This document shows, piece by piece, positions 20,028-29,397 of a stretch of DNA of 64,000 nt (its first letter is position 1; every line of letters starts with the position of its first letter). The DNA comes from Synechococcus sp. A18-25c (lineage in GTDB: Bacteria; Cyanobacteriota; Cyanobacteriia; PCC-6307; Cyanobiaceae): NCBI RefSeq assembly GCF_014280035.1, contig NZ_CP047957.1:2170001-2234000 (forward strand), written 5' to 3'. A program made the translations under genes and the position numbers. The notes below the pieces were generated by a model that saw only the letters and a list, made by a program, of their open reading frames with translations, had not been told where the DNA came from and searched no databases.

Positions 20028-20534
20028 TCATGCCGGATCCCATCCATACCGCGAGCGTGTGGCCGGTGCCCACCGACTGATCGGATTGCAAGCCAAGGCC
20101 GCATTGCTCCAGCGGCCGTCACCGGTGACCTCTTCAGCACACCAGTCAGGCAGAACCAGTGGAGCCGCAGCATCAGGCAACTCCACCTCCGCCAACACCA
20201 GGGGGGCATTCTCACCCTCAAAACAATCCAAAACCCAGTCGCCTCCAGGAAGAGCCAAGGCGTAGCGGGTTTTGGCCAAGCGATGGGGCGCCAGAGCCCA
20301 CAAGGCCTCAGCATCAGCAGACGGAAGGTCGTACTCAAATTCATGGCGAGCGATCCCATCGGCCGGAGCTTTTAGCGTGAGCCATGCCCGGCCGTCAGCG
20401 CGCAGGCGCATGCGCACGGTGAAGCCTTGTTCACTCGATGCCAGATAGCCCTGACGTAGCGGCTGAGGCTCACCGGCGTGCACACGCCAGCCGGAACCAC
20501 TGACCAGAAAACGACGTTCAATCTCAAGAGGCAT
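20028..20534 (-). CDS. CYTH domain protein (triphosphate tunnel metalloenzyme)
   Basis: A 168-residue CYTH-fold protein. The family includes inorganic triphosphatases, thiamine triphosphatases and class IV adenylate cyclases. The N-terminal signature reads LEIERRFLV, so the usual ExExK is ExExR here. Other conserved charged strands are present: GFTVRMRLR (tunnel arginines), LTLKAP, RHEFEYDL, TRYAL, VLDCFEGENAPLVLAEVELP. The EVEL acidic pair near residue 118 should bind metal. It is the last gene of the nadK run (11 bases after nadK). A phosphatase role on tripolyphosphate is most likely, but the substrate is not readable. Confidence 0.85.
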   Translation of the reverse strand: MPLEIERRFLVSGSGWRVHAGEPQPLRQGYLASSEQGFTVRMRLRADGRAWLTLKAPADGIARHEFEYDLPSADAEALWALAPHRLAKTRYALALPGGDWVLDCFEGENAPLVLAEVELPDAAAPLVLPDWCAEEVTGDGRWSNAALACNPISRWAPATRSRYGWDPA

Positions 20535-20544
20535 CGCAGTGTCT

Positions 20545-21486
20545 TCAGTTGGGCGAAGGCATGCTGTCCACGAGGCTGCCGGCCCAGTGCAGTTTGCGCG
20601 CCAGGGTTCGGTAGTACGAGGGGGCTTGCTCCAACTGAACCATCAGCGCGTGATGGGGAGCTCGCTGAATGACACAGCATTCACCAGGCGATAAGACAGG
20701 ACCGCTAGCTCCATCCTTCCAAAGCTTCACCTCGCGATACCCGTCTCCAAGAGGCCAGATCACCAGGCGAGCCCGCGGGGGAAGCACCACAGGCCTGCTG
20801 GACAGGCTCATTGGACAGATCGGACTGACGATGATGGCATCGATGCCTGGGTGGAGAATCGGCCCACCGGCGGCAACGGCGTATCCCGTGGAGCCCGTTG
20901 GCGTGGCCAGGATTAGACCGTCACCGCGGACTTGATCCACCACTTCACCATCAATTTCCAGCTCAAGCGTGCAGGTGGGCGCGAGATCCTCCTGATAAGG
21001 CCTCAGATAGAAGTCATTCAGGGCCCAGTGCCGCTCCGGCCCACCCTCGGCATGGTCAGGCAGTCCAGAAACCGGGCAGTGCAAATCATCACCACGATGC
21101 ACAACCGCCTGAAGCATCATGCGGCGCTCCATGGCGAAGTGGTCATCCAACAGACGTTGCCAGAGCCCTTCGCGACGCAGCTGACCCGGCTCATGGGTCA
21201 GGAAGCCGAGATGCCCGCCAACGTTGAAACAGAGGATGGGCACGTCATGCACGGCCAGATGGCGAGCTGCACCGAGCACGGTGCCGTCACCACCCAAGAC
21301 GACTGCCAGGTCTGGCAACTCAGGCTCTGATGCCAGCAGACCCGGGTAGGGGTCGGCAGTGAGACCACTCATGGCGACGGCGACCGTCACGCCGAGCTGT
21401 TCAAGCGCCGCAGCACAGGAGCGCGCTTCCTTTTGTGCCAAAGGACTTTCAGCCCTGTAGATCAGCCAGACCCGTTGCAGACGCAT
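20545..21486 (-). CDS. nadK: NAD kinase
   Basis: A 313-residue enzyme that phosphorylates NAD to NADP. The family signatures are GGDGT at residues 65-69 (catalytic Asp), [10 protein letters not shown] near 88-97, the NE/D motif as LNDFYL, and the Gly-rich [17 protein letters not shown] block. ATG 21486 is the start because the preceding 32 codons of open frame have no family similarity. It follows ndhE by 16 bases and so sits at the end of the ndhA-I-G-E run, an arrangement that couples NADP supply genes to NDH-1 genes. Cyanobacteria usually have two NAD kinases; which one this is cannot be told here. Confidence 0.94.
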   Translation of the reverse strand: MRLQRVWLIYRAESPLAQKEARSCAAALEQLGVTVAVAMSGLTADPYPGLLASEPELPDLAVVLGGDGTVLGAARHLAVHDVPILCFNVGGHLGFLTHEPGQLRREGLWQRLLDDHFAMERRMMLQAVVHRGDDLHCPVSGLPDHAEGGPERHWALNDFYLRPYQEDLAPTCTLELEIDGEVVDQVRGDGLILATPTGSTGYAVAAGGPILHPGIDAIIVSPICPMSLSSRPVVLPPRARLVIWPLGDGYREVKLWKDGASGPVLSPGECCVIQRAPHHALMVQLEQAPSYYRTLARKLHWAGSLVDSMPSPN

Positions 21487-21502
21487 GGCAGGGGCGCCGG
21501 CC

Positions 21503-21835
21503 CTACCAGCGCAGAAGGTTGAAGCGTTCCATGTCCACTGTGACGCGGTTGCGGTAGAGCGACAAAAGAATGGCCAAACCAACAGCGGCCTCGGCCGCAG
21601 CCACTGTGATCACAAACACCGAAAACACCTGGCCTCGGATCAGCTGGCCATCCACATAGGAGGAAAACGCCATCAGATTGATGTTGACGGCATTGAGCAT
21701 TAGTTCAATGCTCATCAACACTCTCACGGCATTCCTGCTGTTGATCAAGCCCCAGACACCTGTGCAGAACAGCACGGCTGCCACCAAAAGGTAGGCCTCA
21801 AGAGGAACAGAACCGGACAGCAGCTCAGAGAGCAT
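21503..21835 (-). CDS. ndhE: NAD(P)H-quinone oxidoreductase subunit 4L
   Basis: A 110-residue NuoK-like membrane subunit of NDH-1 with three transmembrane helices. The conserved glutamates that take part in proton translocation are seen in [17 protein letters not shown] (helix 2) and [15 protein letters not shown] (helix 3). The end [13 protein letters not shown] is usual for the cyanobacterial family. It starts 22 bases after ndhG stops and is the fourth gene of the ndhA-I-G-E order found in cyanobacteria and chloroplasts. Confidence 0.95.
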   Translation of the reverse strand: MLSELLSGSVPLEAYLLVAAVLFCTGVWGLINSRNAVRVLMSIELMLNAVNINLMAFSSYVDGQLIRGQVFSVFVITVAAAEAAVGLAILLSLYRNRVTVDMERFNLLRW

Positions 21836-21857
21836 GAGAAGGAGCAGGAATAAAGGA

Positions 21858-22457
21858 TCAGGAAGGGGGTTGGTCCACCAGGAGTGGCGTCCGGGCTTTC
21901 TCGATCAGACCCTGATCAACCGTTTCACCGGTGCCGGGATCAACCGATTGCACGTCACGACGGGCCAGAACGATCGCACCGATCATGGCCATGAGCAACA
22001 GCACGGACGCCACCTCGAACGGGAGCAAGTAATCGGTAAACAGGTGCTCACCGATGCGGATGGTGGCGCCTTCTCCAATGGGCTCCGGCCCTTGGGTCCA
22101 AGGCGTCGTAACCACAACGCGGGTTAAGAGAGCGAACAGACCTGCGCACACACCACCAGACAGCAGGCGCCGGGTCGATAAGCCGGGAATCGGTGCCAGG
22201 TCTTCGCGTTTGTTCACCAGCATGATGGCGAACAAAATTAGGACGTTGACAGCGCCCACATAAACCAAGACCTGCGCGGCTGCGACGAAGCTGGCGTTAA
22301 GGAGCAGATAGAGCCCTGCAACAGCCAGGAATACACCCCCCAGCAGGAAAGCTGAGTAAACAATGTTGCTGAGCAGGACCACACCTAAGGCGCCCAGCAC
22401 GACCACAGCACTGAGGACCAAAAAACAGATCAGCTGCGTTGAGGCTGCGATCGTCAT
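21858..22457 (-). CDS. ndhG: NAD(P)H-quinone oxidoreductase subunit 6
   Basis: A 199-residue NuoJ-like subunit with five transmembrane helices. Conserved features include [27 protein letters not shown] and [23 protein letters not shown], with a hydrophilic C-terminal tail. The start ATG overlaps the ndhI stop (ATGA at 22454-22457), so the two are translationally coupled. The subunit lies next to NdhA and NdhE at the quinone-proximal part of the membrane arm. Confidence 0.95.
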   Translation of the reverse strand: MTIAASTQLICFLVLSAVVVLGALGVVLLSNIVYSAFLLGGVFLAVAGLYLLLNASFVAAAQVLVYVGAVNVLILFAIMLVNKREDLAPIPGLSTRRLLSGGVCAGLFALLTRVVVTTPWTQGPEPIGEGATIRIGEHLFTDYLLPFEVASVLLLMAMIGAIVLARRDVQSVDPGTGETVDQGLIEKARTPLLVDQPPS

Positions 22458-23107
22458 TCGGCACTCTCCTTGCGAGCGGTGGATGCTGCAGAGGATTCTC
22501 CTCCATCCACGGCAGAGCCGGTGGTGGACTTCAACGAAGCCAGAACCTGATCAGGTCGCTGACCGGCACGAGGACGCTCGGGATCCACACCATGAGGGTC
22601 CATTTCCCCCGCCGGAAGGTAAGCAAGTTCCCGCAATGGTTGCACGGAAGGATCTGTGGTGACGCTCGTAGGAAGACGGCCGAGGGCGACGTTGTCGTAG
22701 TTGAGGCTGTGACGATCAAAAGCCGCCAATTCGTATTCCTCGGTCATCGACAGACAGTTGGTGGGGCAGTACTCCACACAATTCCCACAGAAAATGCAGA
22801 CCCCGAAATCGATGGAGTAGTTGCGAAGCTCCTTCTTCTTGGTGGCCTTGTTCATCACCCAGTCAACAACCGGCAGGTTGATGGGACACACCCGCACGCA
22901 CACCTCACAGGCGATGCACTTGTCAAATTCGTAGTGGATCCGGCCTCGATAGCGCTCGGATGGGATGAGCTTTTCGTAGGGGTATTGCACCGTCACTGGA
23001 CGGCGCTTCATGTGATCGAAGGTGACCGCAAGACCCTGGGTGAGATTGCGCGCCGCATCGACCGCATCTCGGGTGTAGTCACCGACCTGTTTGAGGAAAC
23101 CGAACAT
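22454..23107 (-). CDS. ndhI: NAD(P)H-quinone oxidoreductase subunit I (2x4Fe-4S ferredoxin-like)
   Basis: A 217-residue peripheral iron-sulfur subunit that carries electrons towards quinone. Two complete 4Fe-4S motifs are present: Cys64, 67, 70, 74 ([12 protein letters not shown]) and Cys104, 107, 110, 114 ([12 protein letters not shown]). The C-terminal 45 residues (from about 172) are Ser/Ala/Glu-rich and longer than in the chloroplast protein. The gene lies 56 bases after ndhA and overlaps ndhG by four bases. Confidence 0.96.
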   Translation of the reverse strand: MFGFLKQVGDYTRDAVDAARNLTQGLAVTFDHMKRRPVTVQYPYEKLIPSERYRGRIHYEFDKCIACEVCVRVCPINLPVVDWVMNKATKKKELRNYSIDFGVCIFCGNCVEYCPTNCLSMTEEYELAAFDRHSLNYDNVALGRLPTSVTTDPSVQPLRELAYLPAGEMDPHGVDPERPRAGQRPDQVLASLKSTTGSAVDGGESSAASTARKESAE

Positions 23108-23163
23108 GGCCTGAGGGAGAGAAAACGGAGATGCCCTGGGGCACTGAGCCTAAGTACTAAAAC

Positions 23164-24318
23164 CTAACCGCCGAATGCAACGGGGAAGGCCAGCTTGAGA
23201 GCGGCTGTGACGAGCAGATTGACCAGCGCCAGAGGGAGCAGAAATTTCCAACCGAGATCCAAGAGCTGGTCGATGCGGACCCGAGGAGTGCTCCAACGCA
23301 GGAGAATCGCCACGAACACCAGCAGGTAGGCCTTCAGCACGGTCATCACGATCCCGGTGGTGCCGGTAATCACCTGCACCAATGGAGCATCAACAGACTG
23401 CCCCAGCCATCCGGCCAGCCATTCGACCGGAACGGGGAAGCCCCAACCGCCCAGGTACAGCACCGAAACCAAGAGCGCTGAGAGCACCAAATTGATGTAG
23501 CTGCCCAAGTAGAAGAGGGCAAACTTCATGCCGGCATATTCGGTCTGGTAACCAGCCACCAATTCCTCCTCCGCCTCGGGGAGGTCAAAGGGAAGACGTT
23601 CACATTCCGCCAACGCACAGATCCAAAAGATCAGGAAGCCGACTGGCTGACGCCAGATGTTCCAACTGAGGATGCCAGCGCCGGTCTGCTGTCCAACGAT
23701 GTCGACTGTGCTGAGGGAATTGCTCATCATCACCACGGCCAGCACAGCCAAGGCAAGAGGAATTTCATAGCTGATGGATTGCGCTGCAGCTCTGAGTCCA
23801 CCAAGCAAGGAATATTTGTTGTTAGAGGCATAACCGCTCATCAGCAGGCCAATGGGTTGCACGCTGCTGAGCGAGATCCAAAGGAAAATGCCCACCCCAA
23901 CGTTGCTGATCAGCAGGTTTTGGCCAAAAGGAACGATCAGCCACGACAGGATCACCGGGATGACCACGAGCACGGGGCCAAGGGTGAATAACAAGCTGTC
24001 GGCACGGGCCGGGATGATGTCTTCTTTGACCAGAAGCTTGAGGCCATCAGCAAGGGGCTGAAGCACGCCGAGGGCACCGGCATATTCAGGCCCAATGCGC
24101 TGCTGAACGGCCGCAGAGATCTTGCGCTCCAACCAGACCGTGACAAGCACGCCGACGACTGCCGCCACGAGCACAAGCAGCATGGGAAGGGGCAGCCAGA
24201 TCAGGCGAGCCGCCTGTTCAGAGAGCCCAAAGCCTTCGAGGGCCTGGCTAAAGCTCCGTTCAAGATCGAGGCCTGGACTCACCAGTGCCGGTGCGCTGGT
24301 GGCGAAGAAGGTCACCAT
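23164..24318 (-). CDS. ndhA: NAD(P)H-quinone oxidoreductase subunit 1
   Basis: A 384-residue NuoH-like subunit with eight transmembrane helices that forms much of the quinone chamber. Conserved signatures are [21 protein letters not shown] (about 64-84), [29 protein letters not shown] and the acidic quinone loop [22 protein letters not shown]. The start is ATG 24318 by position; a GTG 13 codons later (before [10 protein letters not shown]) is possible. It is the first gene of the ndhA-I-G-E-nadK-CYTH run and follows gltA by 24 bases, so gltA may share the transcript. Confidence 0.95.
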   Translation of the reverse strand: MVTFFATSAPALVSPGLDLERSFSQALEGFGLSEQAARLIWLPLPMLLVLVAAVVGVLVTVWLERKISAAVQQRIGPEYAGALGVLQPLADGLKLLVKEDIIPARADSLLFTLGPVLVVIPVILSWLIVPFGQNLLISNVGVGIFLWISLSSVQPIGLLMSGYASNNKYSLLGGLRAAAQSISYEIPLALAVLAVVMMSNSLSTVDIVGQQTGAGILSWNIWRQPVGFLIFWICALAECERLPFDLPEAEEELVAGYQTEYAGMKFALFYLGSYINLVLSALLVSVLYLGGWGFPVPVEWLAGWLGQSVDAPLVQVITGTTGIVMTVLKAYLLVFVAILLRWSTPRVRIDQLLDLGWKFLLPLALVNLLVTAALKLAFPVAFGG

Positions 24319-24342
24319 GTGCAGAGATTTGATGGATGTAAC

Positions 24343-25533
24343 TTAAGGGCTGGTGGTTGAAACGCGGTCGTCTGGAGGCGTCCATCGACGCAATTGGCTC
24401 CCCGTGTAGATCTGCGAAGGCCTGAAGATTCGATTAGCTCCGAGTTGTTCCCGCCAGTGCGCCAGCCAGCCGGCCACCCTGGCAATGGCGAAGACCGGAG
24501 TAAACAAATCCCTTGGGATTCCCAGCTTCCGGTACACAAGTCCGGAATAGAAATCCACATTGGGATAGATCCCCTTCGGACCAAGACGTGTCTCCGCGGC
24601 TGCCTCCAGCGCCCGGGCGACGTCGTACATCTCATCGTGGCCAAAGCGCTCAAACATCTCCTCAGCCAGAGACTGAAGAATGACGGCCCTGGGATCCTTC
24701 ACGCGGTATTCGCGATGACCGAATCCCATCACCTTGCGCTTGCTCGTCCTGGCCTCATCGAGGTATTCGGCAGCGCGATCGGGAGTGCCGATCTCTTCAA
24801 GCATGACGAGTACATCTTCATTCGCCCCGCCATGGAGGGGACCCGCCAGGGTTCCCACGGCGGAAGCCACCACGGCATAGGGATCCGTGAGCGTGCTGGC
24901 CGTGACGCGGGCACTAAATGTGCTGGCATTGAGACTGTGCTCAGCGTGCAGGATCAAGCATTGATCGAAGATCTTCGACGCCAGAGGATCCGGCTCACGC
25001 TCCATGAGCATGTAGAGGAAATTCGCTGAATAGGCCAGATCATCCCGAGGCTGAATCGGGTCTTGACCTTTGCGGATCAGCTGAAACGCCGCCACCATCG
25101 TTGGGATTTTGGCGATGAGCCGCACCACAGCGTCGTAGATGTACTGGGGGTCGTCGATGGCACGACGGGAATAGAAGAGCCCCAGGGATGCTGCACTGGA
25201 TTGCAACGCATCCATCGGATGCCCATACGACGGAAAGCACTTCATCATGTCGCGCACACGGAAGCTCACCCGTCGGTGCATCTGCACTTCATGCTCGAAA
25301 TCGCGCAGTTGCTGTGGTGTCGGCAGCTGCCCCCAAATCAGGAGATAGGTGGTTTCCAGAAAACTGCAGTGGGCTGCCAAGTCATCGACGGGATAACCGC
25401 GATAAGACAAACACCCTTTCTGGCCATCGATGTCACAGATTGAGGACTGGGTCGCAGGAACCCCCTCCAGTCCAGGACGAAACACAAGACCCGTGCGCTC
25501 ATGGCGGATTTCGGCACTAGCGTTTTGATTCAC
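24343..25533 (-). CDS. gltA: Citrate synthase
   Basis: A 396-residue enzyme condensing oxaloacetate and acetyl-CoA, the entry to the incomplete or bypassed cyanobacterial TCA pathway. The catalytic histidines lie in HAEHSLNAST and PLHGGAN, and the signature GFGHREYRVKDPRA includes the oxaloacetate-binding residues. The length suits the short, non-NADH-regulated Gram-positive-like type. GTG 25533 (or TTG 25536) starts the protein, and the N-terminus NQNASAEIRHERTGLVFRPGLEG is typical. It lies 27 bases downstream of sixA on the same strand. Confidence 0.95.
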   Translation of the reverse strand: MNQNASAEIRHERTGLVFRPGLEGVPATQSSICDIDGQKGCLSYRGYPVDDLAAHCSFLETTYLLIWGQLPTPQQLRDFEHEVQMHRRVSFRVRDMMKCFPSYGHPMDALQSSAASLGLFYSRRAIDDPQYIYDAVVRLIAKIPTMVAAFQLIRKGQDPIQPRDDLAYSANFLYMLMEREPDPLASKIFDQCLILHAEHSLNASTFSARVTASTLTDPYAVVASAVGTLAGPLHGGANEDVLVMLEEIGTPDRAAEYLDEARTSKRKVMGFGHREYRVKDPRAVILQSLAEEMFERFGHDEMYDVARALEAAAETRLGPKGIYPNVDFYSGLVYRKLGIPRDLFTPVFAIARVAGWLAHWREQLGANRIFRPSQIYTGSQLRRWTPPDDRVSTTSP

Positions 25534-25560
25534 CAACCCCCGCTTCTGCTGAAAAGCAAC

Positions 25561-26061
25561 TTAGACGGAGCGGGGAAACAGAAACCGTGGCCTGAGCAAC
25601 ACCTGCAGATCCGCCATCCCACGCGGATCGTTGAGATCAGCGCGCCAACACAGATGACAGAACCCCGCTTTGCGCAAGCGCACCCCCCCTGGCCGAGCGC
25701 CGATCAGCGCTGACGCGAGGTCACCCAGGTCGGGCTCATGACCGACCAGCAGACAGCTGCCTTTCAACCCCCGCAGAACCGGCCACGGATCACCACCTGG
25801 CGCCAAGGGCTCGGCGATCTGAAACGAAGGCGCTAACCCAGCCCGGACAGCCTCCTGGGCCGTTTCCAGAGCTCGCCGGTAGGGACTGCTGAGCAGCACA
25901 TCTGCCTCAATCCCCAGCTGTCGCAACTGACGCACCACGGTGCGTGTGCGCAGGCGACCTCGATCAGTCAACGCACGATCGGGGTGATCAAGTCCGTTGA
26001 CACGCCGTTCTGCGATGCCATGACGCAGAAGTAGAAGATCAACCGAGTTGGAGTCGGGCAC
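25561..26061 (-). CDS. sixA: Histidine phosphatase family protein SixA
   Basis: A 166-residue protein of the phosphoglycerate mutase/histidine phosphatase family. Catalytic LRHGIAERR has Arg13, His14 and Gly15, and the second His108 is in LLVGHEPDL. In E. coli SixA removes phosphate from the His-containing phosphotransfer domain of ArcB; the cyanobacterial substrate is unknown. The GTG start at 26061 lies inside the end of the DUF3352 gene (23-base overlap), indicating translational coupling. Confidence 0.85.
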   Translation of the reverse strand: MPDSNSVDLLLLRHGIAERRVNGLDHPDRALTDRGRLRTRTVVRQLRQLGIEADVLLSSPYRRALETAQEAVRAGLAPSFQIAEPLAPGGDPWPVLRGLKGSCLLVGHEPDLGDLASALIGARPGGVRLRKAGFCHLCWRADLNDPRGMADLQVLLRPRFLFPRSV

Positions 26062-27676
26062 GCAGTCGCAGGCTGCTCACCTTTTCATCCTGGACAGGCT
26101 GATCCTCCTGGTCAGCTCCCCCCGCAATCGCCAACCCCTGGACAGCGGGAAGGAGAGACCGACCGGCCACCCCTTGCACCAACTCCCAGGGCCGCCACTC
26201 ACTCAGATGGTCTCGACTGGGAGCAGCGGCCATTGCCAGCTGCTGCTCCCAGGGAGCCTGAGCGCCGCCTTGAAGTTGCTGCAACTGAAGAATCCGCTGG
26301 TTGAGGGTGCCCCCATCAGCGCGATGACGCAGGCCATCAAGCGTCTCTCCCCACCACGACACACCAGATTGACGTTCCAGCGCCACGGCCAGTTCTGCCT
26401 GGAGGGTCTCTTCACCATGACGACGCTGTCGGGCCAGACGGGTCCAGACCTGCAACGGTTGTCCGTCACTAGCCAGGGTCGACGCTGAAAGTCCAAGCTC
26501 CTGAAGGCGTTCATCCACCCGATTGGGCTCAGGACGATTGGGGCGCGTGCCGAGGATCCAGCCCTCATCCCCCTGTTGCCACAGAAGCGGACCGTCATCC
26601 AGACCGATCACTGCAGCAGCGGCACCGCTGTCAGAGGAGGCCAGCGATTGCTGGATGATCGGAGCGATCCACTGCGCTATCGGATCCTCGCTTCCTGCAG
26701 CGATCACGGCAGCTGGATCCGCCAGCATGGCCAAGGCATCGGCATCGCCGCCGGCAGAACGCAGCAAGGCATCGGCCTCAGATCCTTTGGCTGCACGAGG
26801 AATCACCGATTGGCGGAAACGCACCACGGCATCCAGACCCAGATCAGAGCTTTGAGGAGACAGCACAGCCACCATTCCCTCCAGATCCGGCCGGGAGGTG
26901 ATGGAGCTCGGCACGCCGAGCCATCGATCCATGGCAGCAGGCTTGGCGGTGAGGATCGCTGCCCCTCGCCCGAAGCGTTGCAGATCTGACGCAAGTTCGG
27001 GATCACCAAGCTGGTGCTGACTGTCCAGCTGAGAGACATCCAGCGCCTGTTCAAGCGCACCGCGTCCAGACGCCAATAACAACAGATCGTCGTCGATCAA
27101 AGCCGTGGCGATCGGCTGTGGCTCACGGCCAAGCAGGGCACCACGACCACTGATCAGGCCCATGCCGCGATAGCGGGAAATCTGGAGATCGGTGCCAGCA
27201 AGGCTGCGGGTTTGCCAGAAGCGCTGAAGAAACCGTTTGGCCCCGTCTTCATCACGGCTCGACAGCGCCAACACCCAACCATCGGTGGGGGGAGCACCGG
27301 GTTGAGGAGAGGGTGCCTGCAACACGGACAAGCTGACCTCAGGGCCAATCCAACCGGACAATTCGCTGCTGAAATCAAGCCCCGCCAGAGCAAACGCTCC
27401 ATCGCGCAGCTGACGCGTGCTCTCATTCACCAAACGGCGTTGTTGCACGGGAGCGACGGCCTGGGCGTAGGCCGGGACCTGCCGCGAATCCACAAGCCAG
27501 TGAAGCGTCAGCGCAGCGTCCCGAGGCATGAAGCGTGCGGCCCGCGGCAACGCAAGGGGTTGGTCAACGATGCGAAGCGGGCTTTGACGCGCCATGGCCC
27601 ACCACACCCCAAGCGCAAGGGTGAGCAGCACCATCGCCGTAGCGGCCAGGGCCAGCAGGAACGAGCGTCCCTTCAT
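26039..27676 (-). CDS. DUF3352 family exported or membrane-anchored protein
   Basis: A 545-residue protein with one N-terminal hydrophobic helix (about 5-28, FLLALAATAMVLLTLALGVWW) that is either an uncleaved anchor or a signal peptide, followed by a large soluble region. The family DUF3352 is common in cyanobacteria and has no assigned function. The sequence shows repeats of a similar segment about every 200 residues (for example GWVLALSSRDEDGAKRFLQRF, then ALIDDDLLLLASGRGALEQAL), suggesting repeated alpha/beta modules. It is divergent from the rhodanese gene. Confidence 0.8.
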   Translation of the reverse strand: MKGRSFLLALAATAMVLLTLALGVWWAMARQSPLRIVDQPLALPRAARFMPRDAALTLHWLVDSRQVPAYAQAVAPVQQRRLVNESTRQLRDGAFALAGLDFSSELSGWIGPEVSLSVLQAPSPQPGAPPTDGWVLALSSRDEDGAKRFLQRFWQTRSLAGTDLQISRYRGMGLISGRGALLGREPQPIATALIDDDLLLLASGRGALEQALDVSQLDSQHQLGDPELASDLQRFGRGAAILTAKPAAMDRWLGVPSSITSRPDLEGMVAVLSPQSSDLGLDAVVRFRQSVIPRAAKGSEADALLRSAGGDADALAMLADPAAVIAAGSEDPIAQWIAPIIQQSLASSDSGAAAAVIGLDDGPLLWQQGDEGWILGTRPNRPEPNRVDERLQELGLSASTLASDGQPLQVWTRLARQRRHGEETLQAELAVALERQSGVSWWGETLDGLRHRADGGTLNQRILQLQQLQGGAQAPWEQQLAMAAAPSRDHLSEWRPWELVQGVAGRSLLPAVQGLAIAGGADQEDQPVQDEKVSSLRLRARLQLG

Positions 27677-27751
27677 GAACGGGCGGCGATGCAGATGAGT
27701 TCATCTTCTTCCATCCGCGGGGGACCGCCAGTCCAAGGCCAAACTGATCCC

Positions 27752-28102
27752 ATGCAAGGACCCACCCCCAAGCCTCTGAAAGCGACTGATTTGGACGCCT
27801 GGCTGAACAACAGCCCTGAACTGACGCTGGTCGACGTGCGCGAAGACCAAGAACTGGCCATCGCGCCGTTTCCCCACACCGTGACGCACCTGCCCCTAAG
27901 CCAAGCGGAGGACTGGATGGGCGACGTCAACAGCAAGCTGTCTGGGGATGGGCCCGTTGTGGTGATTTGCCACGCGGGAGTGCGCAGCTGGAATTTCGGC
28001 TGCTGGCTGCTTCAGCAGCAGCCCTCAAGGGAGGTTTGGAATCTGGAGGGCGGAATTGACGCCTGGAGCGTGATGATCGATCCGTCCGTGCCCAGGTATT
28101 GA
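27752..28102 (+). CDS. Rhodanese-like domain protein
   Basis: A 116-residue single rhodanese domain. The catalytic loop is present with Cys73 in ICHAGVRSWN, a CxxGxR-type loop, so sulfurtransferase or a related cysteine chemistry is possible. The N-terminal LVDVREDQELAIAPF is the usual CH2A region. ATG 27752 is chosen; open frame without family similarity extends upstream. The gene is 75 bases from the divergent DUF3352 gene and 86 bases before hrcA. Single-domain proteins of this kind serve many pathways, so no specific role is given. Confidence 0.88.
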   Translation: MQGPTPKPLKATDLDAWLNNSPELTLVDVREDQELAIAPFPHTVTHLPLSQAEDWMGDVNSKLSGDGPVVVICHAGVRSWNFGCWLLQQQPSREVWNLEGGIDAWSVMIDPSVPRY

Positions 28103-28188
28103 GGCCCGTGCGAAGGTTTTGAAGACCACATCTTGGTCATTGAAGGAGCCTTAACCAGGAAATCCTCCGTACGATCACCGCCAACTAA

Positions 28189-29190
28189 GTGACTGCTGTG
28201 GAGCTGCTGCCCCGTCGTCAACAGGAGGTTTTGCAGGCCACGGTGCACCATTACGTTGACACCGGCGAGCCGGTGGGGAGCCGCACGCTCGTGCAGCGCT
28301 TCGGCATCAACGCCAGTTCGGCCACCGTGCGCTCCGCCATGGGCGCTCTGGAACAACGAGGCCTGCTCACCCAGCCCCACACCTCAGCCGGACGCGTTCC
28401 TAGTCCCCAGGGTTATCGGCACTATGTCGACTGCTTGTTACCGGAGCCTGGTGCTGGGGCCCAGCACCTCGAGCGGGAACTCACACAGATCAGCCTGCGC
28501 TGGGCGGCCCTTGACGATCTGCTGCTGCAACTGGCCAGGCGCCTCAGCGACTTCACAGGCCTGATGAGCCTGATCACGCCACCGCAACGCTCCGAAAGCC
28601 AACTCCGAGCCATCCGTCTGGTGCCCAGTGAAGACCGTCTGCTGGTGATGGTGGTGGCGGACTGCAGCCAGGCCCATCACCTCAATCTGCGACTGCCCCA
28701 CGGCAGTGCCCATCAGGTGGAAGCCCTGGAGCGATGGACTGACGCCCAATTGAAGGGAGGTGGCCAGCTCGACTGGAACTGCCTGCCTCAGCAGCTGCAA
28801 TCCTGCGGCCAGGCCCTCCACGATGCGCTTCAGAGCCGGGATCCCTTGCTCAGCACCGGCGATCAAGGGGCCCTGGTGCATGGCGTGTCGCGCTTAGTGG
28901 CCGAACCGGAATTCAGTGAGAGCGACCGGGTCAGACCACTCCTAGAGTTGATGGATAGCAACCCCGCGGCCTTCGCTCCCAGCGATCAAGGCTTGGGCGG
29001 CCGTGTCTGGATTGGGGGAGAGCACCCCCAAACGGCCTTACAGCACTGCTCGGTGGTGCAGGCGAGTTACAGAAGCGGCGACGGCAGCACCGGCCAAGTG
29101 GCTCTGATCGGGCCGATGCGCATGGCTTATGCAACGGCTCGTGCGGCTGTCCAATGTGTCGCGAGAACTCTCAACCACCTACTGAGCTAG
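28189..29190 (+). CDS. hrcA: Heat-inducible transcription repressor HrcA
   Basis: A 333-residue repressor of groESL-type heat-shock operons, which binds CIRCE sites with help from GroEL. The N-terminal winged helix is clear: RRQQEVLQATVHHYVDTGEPVGSRTL (about 9-34) and SSATVRSAMGALEQRGLLTQPHTSAGRVPS (about 42-71). The GAF-like and dimerisation regions follow, ending with QVALIGPMRMAYATARAAVQ. The start is GTG 28189. I see no CIRCE inverted repeat (TTAGCACTC-N9-GAGTGCTAA) in the 86 bases upstream, so autoregulation by CIRCE is not shown. Confidence 0.93.
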   Translation: MTAVELLPRRQQEVLQATVHHYVDTGEPVGSRTLVQRFGINASSATVRSAMGALEQRGLLTQPHTSAGRVPSPQGYRHYVDCLLPEPGAGAQHLERELTQISLRWAALDDLLLQLARRLSDFTGLMSLITPPQRSESQLRAIRLVPSEDRLLVMVVADCSQAHHLNLRLPHGSAHQVEALERWTDAQLKGGGQLDWNCLPQQLQSCGQALHDALQSRDPLLSTGDQGALVHGVSRLVAEPEFSESDRVRPLLELMDSNPAAFAPSDQGLGGRVWIGGEHPQTALQHCSVVQASYRSGDGSTGQVALIGPMRMAYATARAAVQCVARTLNHLLS

Positions 29191-29397
29191 TTGCCGCGTT
29201 TCTCAATGCCGTGCCCTGAGCGATGCAAGATTCTCAGAAAGGCAACACCACGACGATTGATTGATGTCATGACCACTGACCCCAGGCGTGAAACACCTGA
29301 ACAGCTGGGGCCAACGGCACAAGATTCACACCATCAAGGCATTCGATGGATTCTGGTGGAGTGAGTGGCCATCGTGCATCCCTCCAGACTTCAGATT

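Noticed and set aside
28103-28188. CIRCE element upstream of hrcA
   Set aside because: No TTAGCACTC/GAGTGCTAA pair is present in the interval.
29191-29397. Possible small gene or tRNA between hrcA and trpB
   Set aside because: I could not form a cloverleaf and saw no convincing short frame; the 207 bases look like an ordinary convergent intergenic region.
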